From Chloroflexota bacterium (GTDB lineage: Bacteria > Chloroflexota > Limnocylindria > Limnocylindrales > CSP1-4), in NCBI GenBank assembly GCA_021786915.1, contig JAJYMP010000039.1, positions 1 through 12,467 of the forward strand: a DNA stretch of 12,467 nt, in the 5' to 3' direction. Both the position numbers and the translations under genes were made by a program. Shown here piece by piece: positions 1 through 5,134 of this stretch; the stretch's first letter is position 1, and every line of letters begins with the position of its first letter. A model generated the notes under the pieces. That model had not been told where the DNA came from. It searched no databases and was given only the letters and a program-made list of their open reading frames with translations.

Positions 1-377
1 AAGACCTTGCTGCTCTCGGGCCCGACCTTCCAGTCGATCCCGAGCTCGTCGATCGCCATCTCATGCCAGCCGCCGCCGTCGCTGTGCATCGAGGTGTCGG
101 TCGAGGTCAGTTCAACGCTGACCGTGGAGCCGGCTTTCACGCTCATCGCGGCCGGCTGGAAGCCGCCCATGCTGGCACGGATCTGGTACGCGCCCGCCGC
201 GGCGGGGGTGGGTGGCAGAAGTCGCATGGCAACGAGGCCGATGGCCGCGACGCCGATCACGGTTGCGATCACAGCGAACAGCACCGTGCGCAGCCGCCGG
301 TGCTCTGCGGGCGGCCGGCGCCGATCCGCGGCACGTTGTCGCGCTCGAGCGGCGGCCAGATCAGTGTTCTTGGGCAT
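1..377 (-). CDS. Membrane-anchored cupredoxin-like protein (3' end cut by window)
   Basis: About 125 residues are visible; the C-terminus lies beyond the left edge. A basic, Arg-rich cytoplasmic head (residues 1-30) leads into one hydrophobic helix (about 31-54), then a Pro/Ala linker and a beta-rich extracytoplasmic domain from about residue 63. That domain has the cupredoxin pattern: a GGFQP start, a KAGSTVSVEL strand, and His105 in WHEMAIDELGIDWKVGP, which matches the first Cu-ligand region of plastocyanin-like folds. The remaining expected ligands (Cys, His, Met) would be off the window, so copper binding is unproven. The ATG at 377 has AGGAG at 386-390 and lies 5 bases after the preceding stop, so it is the last visible gene of the cytochrome b operon. 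It may pass electrons or copper outside the membrane. A COX2-like or nitrosocyanin-like protein is an alternative. Confidence 0.72.
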   Translation of the reverse strand, partial: MPKNTDLAAARARQRAADRRRPPAEHRRLRTVLFAVIATVIGVAAIGLVAMRLLPPTPAAAGAYQIRASMGGFQPAAMSVKAGSTVSVELTSTDTSMHSDGGGWHEMAIDELGIDWKVGPESSKV

Positions 378-382
378 GGCTC

Positions 383-736
383 TCACTCCTGGGTCTTGGG
401 GGTTGGCGGCGCAGAAGGCGTGCGGGACGTGCTCTTACGGTTGGATGGGCCGCGACCTCGACGGAGGACCGGCCCGAGCAGCTGCCGGACGTCCGGGTGG
501 ATGTTCTCGGCGAGCACCTGCCGGTCGACCTCCTGCTGCACCAGCCGCAGGAGGAGCGCATCGAGGGATCCCTGCGCGGCGAGCAGCTGCTGGACGATGG
601 CCGGGAGCGGCTTCCCGGCTCGGACCATCTCCGCGACGCCCGCGGCCTGCCCGGCGGCGCGGTTCGCGTGCGCCGCGGCAGATGCCGTCGCCTCGTATCG
701 TCGGGGCTGGCGAGGGGACGAGGCGGAGTCAGCCAT
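383..736 (-). CDS. CsoR/FrmR-like (DUF156) protein lacking metal ligands
   Basis: 117 residues. The helical core at residues 24-93 follows the CsoR/RcnR/FrmR pattern: an R-x-x-GQ opening, G-V-x-x-MV, then I-V-Q-Q-L-x-A-A-Q-G-S-L-D-A and a closing long helix. Family members are tetrameric repressors that sense Cu(I), Ni or formaldehyde through a Cys-His-Cys set. Aligned by eye, those positions are Leu44, Glu69 and Gln73, so no cysteine is present and canonical Cu(I) sensing looks impossible. The tail from about 94 is basic and Ser/Pro-rich. The ATG at 736 shares one base with the upstream stop (TGATG), which decides the start over an in-frame ATG 17 codons upstream. It sits between a pseudo-protease and a cupredoxin gene, not next to its own promoter. 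It may be a structural or ligand-independent partner; a DNA-binding role is possible but unsupported. Confidence 0.68.
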   Translation of the reverse strand: MADSASSPRQPRRYEATASAAAHANRAAGQAAGVAEMVRAGKPLPAIVQQLLAAQGSLDALLLRLVQQEVDRQVLAENIHPDVRQLLGPVLRRGRGPSNRKSTSRTPSAPPTPKTQE

Positions 737-1848
737 CAGGCCGCCCGGTGGGCATGGCGCGCCGCCAGCGCGTCTGCGTGCGCCCACGCATTGAGCTGCA
801 CGACCACGTCGTCCGCGTCCACCGCGCCGTATCGCCGCTCACCACGGACCAGGACGATCCCGACGGCCTCGAGGTCGGCGGCGATGTCGGCCGCGGCGTC
901 GTCGGCCTGGGCGATGCGGAGCGTCCTCGCCGGCACCATCGCGTCCCCGAACCGGGCCGCGGGCCGTGTCGCCGCCGCTCGCATCTGCCGCGGGCCGATG
1001 GCGCCGACGAAGAGGCCGGCGCCGTCGATGACCAGGGACGGCGACGCTTGCGCCTCCGCGGTCAGTTCAGCGATCTGCTCGTCTGCTCGTCTCACCGCGT
1101 GCACCGGGTGAGAGAGCTGGGACGCCGTGTGGCTCGCGAAGAACCGCTCAACGATGTCGACGCGGCGAACGGCCTCGGCCTGCGCCCAGACGGTGGCCGC
1201 CGCAAGGAGGCCGAGCGGGAAGAGCATCGGGTCGCCGATGCGGATGGCGGCAAGCCCCAGCAGGATGGTGAGCGCCACGGCGGCAGCCTTGGCCGCGTGC
1301 GCGGTGTGCGCCGCGTGGTGGCTGGCCTCAGGGCACCGGAAAGCGGCGAAGGACTCGACGGCCTCCCACCCCGCGAGCCCGGGCAGGGGGACCAGCGTGG
1401 CGAGCAGTAGCCCGAGGTTCGCGATGACCGCGAGCGTCCCGATGGCATGCTGGTAGCTCCCGGGCGTCGTGCCGCTCGTCGCCCCCACGGCGACGAGCGC
1501 GAGCCCGCCGGACACGACCGCGCCGGCGACCACAGCGGCCAGCCTTCGGGCGGGCGACGCCCCGACCGCCAGGGCGCCCGGGCGCACGAATGGCGCGTCG
1601 GCGGCGGCGCGCCGGCCGCCGAGGATCAGGACGCGGACCACCCGGGGCAGGATGACCGTCATGCCAACGACGTACACGCCCGCAACGGCGCCCAGAAGGG
1701 CCTGCGCACCCGATGCGCTCGCGTGGGTCGGGAGGTAGACGGTCGCGATGAGGACGAAGGCGATGGCGCCCGGAACCAGCAGCGAGCGAGCGCTGCCGGC
1801 GGTCGCGCCAGCACGATGGGCCGGACCGCCGCCGCGCGCGCCACTCAT
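736..1848 (-). CDS. Site-2-protease-like (M50) membrane protein, catalytic residues lost, with C-terminal CBS-like pair
   Basis: 370 residues. The membrane part follows the order of M50 site-2 proteases that carry CBS domains: helices at about 23-40 and 47-65, the position of the HExxH helix (here PRVVR, 68-72), an AGAVVSGG helix at 108-122 matching the usual AGP helix, then a helix ending VPLPGLAGW (153-161) where active enzymes have N-x-x-P-x-x-P-LDGG, and a GDPM helix (about 190-222). Residues about 230-352 look like a CBS pair, with L-V-I-D-G-A-G-L-F-V-G and a second half around 300-350. Both zinc-ligand motifs are gone, so proteolysis is very unlikely. The ATG at 1848 overlaps the upstream stop by 4 bases (ATGA). 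I infer a scaffold or regulatory subunit of the neighbouring cytochrome b, possibly nucleotide-responsive through CBS. Family assignment is by eye from helix order and motif positions. Confidence 0.66.
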   Translation of the reverse strand: MSGARGGGPAHRAGATAGSARSLLVPGAIAFVLIATVYLPTHASASGAQALLGAVAGVYVVGMTVILPRVVRVLILGGRRAAADAPFVRPGALAVGASPARRLAAVVAGAVVSGGLALVAVGATSGTTPGSYQHAIGTLAVIANLGLLLATLVPLPGLAGWEAVESFAAFRCPEASHHAAHTAHAAKAAAVALTILLGLAAIRIGDPMLFPLGLLAAATVWAQAEAVRRVDIVERFFASHTASQLSHPVHAVRRADEQIAELTAEAQASPSLVIDGAGLFVGAIGPRQMRAAATRPAARFGDAMVPARTLRIAQADDAAADIAADLEAVGIVLVRGERRYGAVDADDVVVQLNAWAHADALAARHAHRAA

Positions 1849-2384
1849 CTAGGTGTCTCCCGGATCGCCTGGGAGGCCTTCACCGCCCGGCTGAGCCGCT
1901 CCGCCCTCCACGCCACGAGGCCGCCCGCGACCGCCAGCACGGCGACGAGGAGGAGGATTGCCGCCTCCTCGAGTCCGGACCTCGAACGGCCGACCACGGT
2001 CTCGGCCGCGGTCGTCGAGGTGCTCGCCGAGCCCGCGGCGGCGGAGACCTGGAGCGACGCCGTCAGTGTCTCGTCGCCGATGGCGCGGAGCTCGAAGGCT
2101 CCGGTCGGGACGTGCGCGGGAATCTGGAGGTCCTTGCTGAACATGCCGGTGGCGTCGGTCTTGACGACGCCGAAGTCGATGACCATGCCGTCGCCTGCGA
2201 GGACGAGGTCCCGGTCGCTGTCGGGCTCGAGTCCGGTCCCGGCGAACACGACGGTGGCGCCTGCGTCGACCGACGCGGGCTCGACCTGGACGGAGGCCTC
2301 GCCAGAGCCGCTGTGCGCGGTGACGATGCCGATGGGGACGACCAGGGCGGCCAGCGCGGCCGCGAGGACGAGGGTGCGGCGCAT
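1845..2384 (-). CDS. Secreted Ig-like domain protein with C-terminal membrane anchor
   Basis: 179 residues. A classic signal peptide (MRRTLVLAAA, hydrophobic to about 22) ends V-T-A, so cleavage after Ala23 would expose His24 as the mature N-terminus. Residues 29-115 form a beta-sandwich of the Ig/IPT type, with V-E-P-A-S-V-D-A-G-A-T-V, G-T-G-L-E-P-D-S-D and a G-A-F-E-L-R-A-I-G-D-E strand. A Ser/Thr/Ala linker follows, then one helix (about 139-159) and a short basic cytoplasmic tail. The start shares one base with the upstream stop (TGATG) and the end overlaps the next gene by 4 bases. It should sit outside the membrane, anchored beside cytochrome b. A CopC-like copper-binding role is possible because of the exposed His, but the sequence does not otherwise match CopC. 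The function is not recognised. Confidence 0.72.
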   Translation of the reverse strand: MRRTLVLAAALAALVVPIGIVTAHSGSGEASVQVEPASVDAGATVVFAGTGLEPDSDRDLVLAGDGMVIDFGVVKTDATGMFSKDLQIPAHVPTGAFELRAIGDETLTASLQVSAAAGSASTSTTAAETVVGRSRSGLEEAAILLLVAVLAVAGGLVAWRAERLSRAVKASQAIRETPR

Positions 2385-2581
2385 CAGCGCTGTTCCTTTC
2401 TGCGAGCATCGCCTAGGAGGGGCCGCATGAACCCCGCGGACCCGGCGGCGATGCCTGCGAGCCCGGACGCGAGGAGGAGGACGGCGGCGAGCGGCGCGGT
2501 GCCGGGTCCGCCGCCGATGGCGATCTCGACGAGGCCGAGGCCCACGCCGAGCAGGAGGACCCGCAGGACGAGCGTGCTCAT
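2384..2581 (-). CDS. Small two-helix membrane protein
   Basis: 65 residues, almost entirely two hydrophobic segments (about 4-24 and 29-52) joined by a Gly/Pro turn, with a basic tail ending R-R-K-E-Q-R. The ATG at 2579-2581 overlaps the cytochrome b stop by 4 bases (ATGA), and its own stop shares a base with the next ATG. This coupling at both ends is the main evidence that the short frame is a real gene and fixes the start; a longer in-frame extension would run deep into cytochrome b. No family is recognised. By position it could be a small accessory subunit that packs against cytochrome b, as small single- or double-helix subunits do in bc and b6f complexes. That role is inference. Confidence 0.66.
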   Translation of the reverse strand: MSTLVLRVLLLGVGLGLVEIAIGGGPGTAPLAAVLLLASGLAGIAAGSAGFMRPLLGDARRKEQR

Positions 2582-3666
2582 CCCATCGCCCCCTGCACGT
2601 GGGCCACCGGCACCGTCACGAGCGCGTACAAGACGAGCAGCACGGCCGCGATTGCGGCGAGGGCGCCGATCGCCATCACGAGCCGACGTCGACGGGGCGA
2701 GCGGTACGGGCTGCGGTCGAGGAACGGCAGCGCCGCGAGCGCCGCGAAGACGACTGCCGGGACCCAGAGCAGGGCGGGCAGGCCGAACCAGTCCTCGAAC
2801 GGGTAGAAGACCAGGAACATCCAAGGCGGCTTCGTGGTCTCAGTGCCCGGGATGGGGCGGTCGCCGAGTGGGGCGGGGACGACCGCGGCCAGCACGACGG
2901 CGACCGCGAGCAGGACGAGCCCGAACCCGGCCATCCGCACGATGTGGGCGACGAACGTCGACCCGGTGCGCTCCGGCGCGGGGCCGCCGTCGACGGCCAC
3001 GTCGGCCTCGGCCGGCAGGGAGGAGATCCCGTGGCGCTTGACGAGCAGGAAGTGCGGGATGAGCAACAGCATCCCGATCGCGGGCAGGATCACCACGTGC
3101 GCGAGGTAGAGCCGTCCGATGATGGGCAGAGTCGCCGCGAAGTCGGTCGAGAACCAGGTGCCGAAGGCGCCGATCAGATTGCCGATCTCGACGTTGTGGC
3201 CGAGCGCCTCGTAGCCCTCCTGGTCCCACTTGAGGACGGTACCGGTGAAGATGAGGCCGAGGGTCACCGCGAGAAGGCCGAGGCCGATGAGCCAGTTCGC
3301 CTCGCGCGGGCGCTTGTAGGCCGCGGTCGTGAAGACCCGGCCGAAGTGGAGGAGGACGGTCGCCATCACGATGTTCGCGGTCCAGAAGTGGACGCCGCGG
3401 ACAATGTCCCCAAACGGGACGGTGTTCATGATGTAGACGACGCTCTCGCGCGCGGTCGCTGCCGTCGGGTGGTAGTACTGCGCGAGCCACACCCCGCTGG
3501 CCGCGAGGATCAGGAACCCGAAGAACGAGATCCCTCCGAGGATGTAGCCGATGCCGTTCGCGTGGGCGGGCACGGGATAGGCGAGGCCGCTGATGCCCAG
3601 CCGCTCGTCGATTGCGGCCCAGCTCAGGCGGCGCCGCCGGGGCGCTGCGACTGCCGCATTGGCCAT
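2578..3666 (-). CDS. Cytochrome b/b6-type di-haem membrane subunit
   Basis: 362 residues containing both the four-helix haem-binding N-terminal domain and a C-terminal domain. The haem-ligand histidines are His93 and His107 (spacing 14) and His190 and His205 (spacing 15). The 14/15 pattern is that of b6-type proteins, although the two domains are fused in one chain. N-G-I-G-Y-I-L-G-G-I and F-T-G-x-V-L-K-W are conserved N-terminal features. The Qo-site PEWY motif of the C-terminal domain is replaced by PPWM (280-283) in K-P-P-W-M-F-L-V-F-Y. It should oxidise or reduce quinol across the membrane. No Rieske or cytochrome c1 gene lies in the window; the downstream operon instead encodes an Ig-like protein, a pseudo-protease and a cupredoxin. 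A triple 11-base operator array lies 68-94 bases upstream of the ATG. Identification is firm; the complex it belongs to is not known. Confidence 0.93.
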   Translation of the reverse strand: MANAAVAAPRRRRLSWAAIDERLGISGLAYPVPAHANGIGYILGGISFFGFLILAASGVWLAQYYHPTAATARESVVYIMNTVPFGDIVRGVHFWTANIVMATVLLHFGRVFTTAAYKRPREANWLIGLGLLAVTLGLIFTGTVLKWDQEGYEALGHNVEIGNLIGAFGTWFSTDFAATLPIIGRLYLAHVVILPAIGMLLLIPHFLLVKRHGISSLPAEADVAVDGGPAPERTGSTFVAHIVRMAGFGLVLLAVAVVLAAVVPAPLGDRPIPGTETTKPPWMFLVFYPFEDWFGLPALLWVPAVVFAALAALPFLDRSPYRSPRRRRLVMAIGALAAIAAVLLVLYALVTVPVAHVQGAMG

Positions 3667-3719
3667 GGTTGCCGATCTCCTGTCTGACTACGGTGGGCGC
3701 TCAGTGGCCCACGACGAAG

Positions 3720-3738
3720 TTCAGCCGCCGAGGCTGAA
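3720..3738. repeat. Inverted repeat at cytochrome b promoter region
   Basis: The arms TTCAGCC (3720-3726) and GGCTGAA (3732-3738) are perfect 7-base complements around a 5-base centre. The right arm contains the first half-site of the 11-base-phased array, so this may be part of the same protein-binding site rather than an RNA hairpin. Confidence 0.5.
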
Positions 3739-3760
3739 TCCCTGATGAGCGCGGTCTGAA
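3734..3760 (+). promoter_or_regulatory. Operator array 1: three half-sites at 11-base spacing, upstream of cytochrome b
   Basis: CTGAA (3734), ATGAG (3745) and CTGAA (3756) are direct repeats spaced exactly 11 bases. This is one helical turn, the geometry used by tandem OmpR/PhoB-family regulators. The array lies 68-94 bases upstream of the cytochrome b start, and its motif strand is opposite to the gene, as in the arrays at 6849 and 9130. It is the most divergent of the four arrays (two units end in A), so it may be a weaker site. A promoter -10 element is not clear. Confidence 0.55.
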
Positions 3761-3830
3761 CGGTCGGTGAGGAAGTGACGGCACCTGGTCGCGGCCCGGG
3801 TACGGCTCGCTCAGGCGTGTGGAAACGGAG

Positions 3831-3866
3831 GCGGGCGGGATCCGCACCGAGGTGGATCCCGCCCGC
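3831..3866 (-). terminator. Perfect 13-bp GC-rich hairpin, possible terminator
   Basis: The arms at 3831-3843 (GCGGGCGGGATCC) and 3854-3866 are perfect reverse complements around a 10-base loop. Read on the minus strand, it is followed by CTCCGTTTCC, a weak pyrimidine tail with three T, so it could end a minus-strand transcript. On the plus strand no T tail follows. It may terminate read-through from the DUF1461 gene or a short RNA starting near 4000. Confidence 0.5.
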
Positions 3867-3923
3867 TCGGCGGCCCATCGCAGGAGCCGCGTGGACGGCG
3901 GCCCGGGGGGAGGCCAGGCACGT

Positions 3924-3963
3924 CCGGTCGACAGTCGGTGGCGTGCCCGTGTCCGACGACCGG
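3924..3963. repeat. Bulged inverted repeat in non-coding region
   Basis: CCGGTCG (3924-3930) pairs with CGACCGG (3957-3963), and TCGG (3935-3938) pairs with CCGA (3953-3956), giving an 11-pair stem with a 4-base bulge on one side and a 14-base loop. It has no tail of T on either strand, so it is not an obvious terminator. It could be a structured RNA element. Confidence 0.4.
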
Positions 3964-4019
3964 TCCACCGCCTGCCGCCCTGTGAGAGGGAGAGGACGAC
4001 GAGAGTCTCGGGCGGCGGT

Positions 4020-4046
4020 CTGAGCGCAGCCTGAATTGCGGCTGAG
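4020..4046 (+). promoter_or_regulatory. Operator array 2: three half-sites at 11-base spacing
   Basis: CTGAG (4020), CTGAA (4031) and CTGAG (4042) are direct repeats 11 bases apart. The last unit continues as TGAGACTTG, the same as in the array at 6849 and one base from the array at 9130. It has the same orientation as the other three. No annotated gene starts just downstream on the minus strand; the nearest is cytochrome b, 354 bases away. It could drive an unannotated RNA or act as a distal site for cytochrome b. Confidence 0.6.
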
Positions 4047-4073
4047 ACTTGCGCGCCTCGCGCGGGTCTCAGC
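4041..4073. terminator. Long hairpin over the stop codon of the DUF1461 gene
   Basis: GCTGAGAC (4041-4048) pairs with GTCTCAGC (4066-4073), and the inner GCGCG (4051-4055) pairs with CGCGC (4059-4063), leaving a 3-base loop. The two linking positions are G-U pairs on the plus strand and A-C mismatches on the minus strand. It includes the stop codon at 4069-4071 and the third half-site of array 2. There is no T tail on the minus strand, so it may be an operator extension rather than an intrinsic terminator. Confidence 0.45.
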
Positions 4074-4755
4074 CGAGGTGGATCTCGAGCCGCGATGCGA
4101 GGTAGCGGCTGCCCAGCCACAGGGAGAGCGAGATCGAGACCCCCACGATGAAGACGGCGGCGGCCGACTCAGTCCAGAACGACGTCGGGAATAGCTGGGT
4201 CAGGCGCTCCACGCGCGGGTCGAACGAGAAGTTGCCCTCCGGGAAGAAGACCTGGTGGAACGCCAGCCACGCCGCGTCGAAGAACGCAACGAACAGGACC
4301 CCTGCACTTGCGCCGACGGCGGCCGTCGCGAGCGCCGCGCGGCTGACCGACCGCCACCACCGCGCGTTGCGGCAGCTCTGGATACCCGAACCGATCATGG
4401 CCGCGGCCGCGAGCGCCACGACCACCTCGAAGGCGCGCACCACGCCGAAGACGTCGCGCATGTGCCCGCGTTCGGCGGCGTCGAGGACGGGCGTGCCGCC
4501 GATGGCGACCACGAAGTCCGGCGGGCCAATGGTCGCGTCGCTGATGAGGGCCTTGGTGATCCGCGCCACCTCCGCTTCCGGTAGGCCGGCGATGCCCGCC
4601 ACCCCCGCCCGCTGCTGGGCCGGGAGGACCCACCACGGGTTGAACAGCAGGGCGAGGCTCGCGCCCGCGATCAGGACCGGCGTGGCGGCCGCCGCGAGCC
4701 AGGCAGCCCGCCGTGCTTCCCGCGGCGGGCGGGCGGCGGAATGCTGCTTGCTCAT
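4069..4755 (-). CDS. DUF1461 / TIGR01906-type integral membrane protein
   Basis: 228 residues with four likely membrane helices (about 19-45, 104-126, 137-160 and 196-217). Features of the DUF1461 family are a first helix ending in F-N-P, an H-M-x-D-V stretch just before helix two (99-102), and F-H-Q-V-F-F (166-171) after helix three, followed by a F-S-F-D-P-R region and L-F-P-T-S-F-W before the last helix. The family is widespread in Gram-positive bacteria and Chloroflexota; its function is unknown. The start at 4755 is preferred over an in-frame ATG at 4821 because it has a GAGG ribosome site upstream and leaves an 83-base divergent promoter region. The gene is followed by a hairpin and a non-coding gap, so it is probably a single-gene unit. 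Confidence 0.72.
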   Translation of the reverse strand: MSKQHSAARPPREARRAAWLAAAATPVLIAGASLALLFNPWWVLPAQQRAGVAGIAGLPEAEVARITKALISDATIGPPDFVVAIGGTPVLDAAERGHMRDVFGVVRAFEVVVALAAAAMIGSGIQSCRNARWWRSVSRAALATAAVGASAGVLFVAFFDAAWLAFHQVFFPEGNFSFDPRVERLTQLFPTSFWTESAAAVFIVGVSISLSLWLGSRYLASRLEIHLG

Positions 4756-4838
4756 GGCTGCCTCATGCCTGGCTAAGCGTTCGAGGCGACGTTCGGATCC
4801 GGGGATAAGGCCCCGACCCACGCCTACAGGAGGTTCTC
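4756..4838. promoter_or_regulatory. Divergent promoter region
   Basis: These 83 bases separate the DUF1461 gene (minus) from the Cys-rich gene (plus), so they should hold promoters for both. On the plus strand, TTCGAG (4780-4785) and GATAAG (4804-4809) with an 18-base spacer are a weak -35/-10 candidate, followed by a strong AGGAGG ribosome site (4829-4834). None of the 11-base-phased arrays occurs here. Confidence 0.4.
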
Positions 4839-5111
4839 ATGCAGCTGATTGAGCTCACCGTTGTCGATTCGGAGGGCCAGCCCGCTGCGGATTGCGCCAC
4901 CTGCGGCTCGCCCGTGCCCCCTGGGTCGGGCGTGACGGCGGTGTTCCACGGCCGCACGCTGCGCTTCCGGTGCGAGGGCTGCTTCTCCCGGTTCGTGCTC
5001 GACGCCGACCACGCGCCAGACGGGGTGGCCGCGTCATGCTGCAGCGGCGACGCCGACCACGAGTCCGCAGCGGCGCCAGGCTCGACGCCGTTCACCGAGT
5101 GGTGCATCTGA
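4839..5111 (+). CDS. Cys-rich TRASH/YHS-like small metal-binding protein
   Basis: 90 residues and the only clear plus-strand gene. Two CxxC pairs, Cys19-x-x-Cys22 and Cys45-x-x-Cys48, flank a short beta segment (T-A-V-F-H-G-R-T-L-R-F-R-C) and are followed by F-S-R-F. This is the layout of the TRASH/YHS treble-clef fold, which binds soft metals such as copper or zinc. The C-terminal tail adds Cys67-Cys68, several His and Asp, and Cys89, so more metal could be held there. There is no signal peptide, so it should be cytoplasmic. An ideal AGGAGG lies 4 bases upstream of the ATG. It could be a metal store, chaperone or sensor. Its position between a metal-protein operon and the cytochrome b operon fits metal handling. 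The exact family is not certain. Confidence 0.68.
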   Translation: MQLIELTVVDSEGQPAADCATCGSPVPPGSGVTAVFHGRTLRFRCEGCFSRFVLDADHAPDGVAASCCSGDADHESAAAPGSTPFTEWCI

Positions 5112-5134
5112 TCTGCTCGTCGCCAGGGTCCCGG

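Larger units (their letters stand above)
3667..4068. other. 402-base structured non-coding region
   Basis: No convincing gene lies here on either strand: open frames exist but are Arg/Pro-rich translations that run through perfect hairpins. It holds, left to right, a short inverted repeat (3720-3738), a triple half-site array (3734-3760), a perfect 13-base-pair hairpin (3831-3866), a second bulged hairpin (3924-3963), and another triple array (4020-4046) that runs into a hairpin over the end of the DUF1461 gene. The left part must contain the promoter of the cytochrome b operon. The middle could encode a small RNA or a long leader. Confidence 0.7.

Noticed and set aside
7..2430. Long plus-strand open frames (for example 7-1410 and 1447-2430)
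   Set aside because: They are antisense to a well-supported coupled operon, are very rich in Arg, Gly and Pro, and have no recognisable domain. High GC content produces such shadows.
2599..3687. 362-codon plus-strand frame opposite cytochrome b
   Set aside because: Its product is a low-complexity charged sequence of Asp, Glu, Arg and Gly, mirror-framed to the cytochrome b codons. No fold or ribosome site supports it.
3701..4120. 139-codon minus-strand frame across the non-coding gap
   Set aside because: It overlaps the end of the DUF1461 gene, runs through two hairpins and two operator arrays, and is Arg/Pro-rich with no domain.
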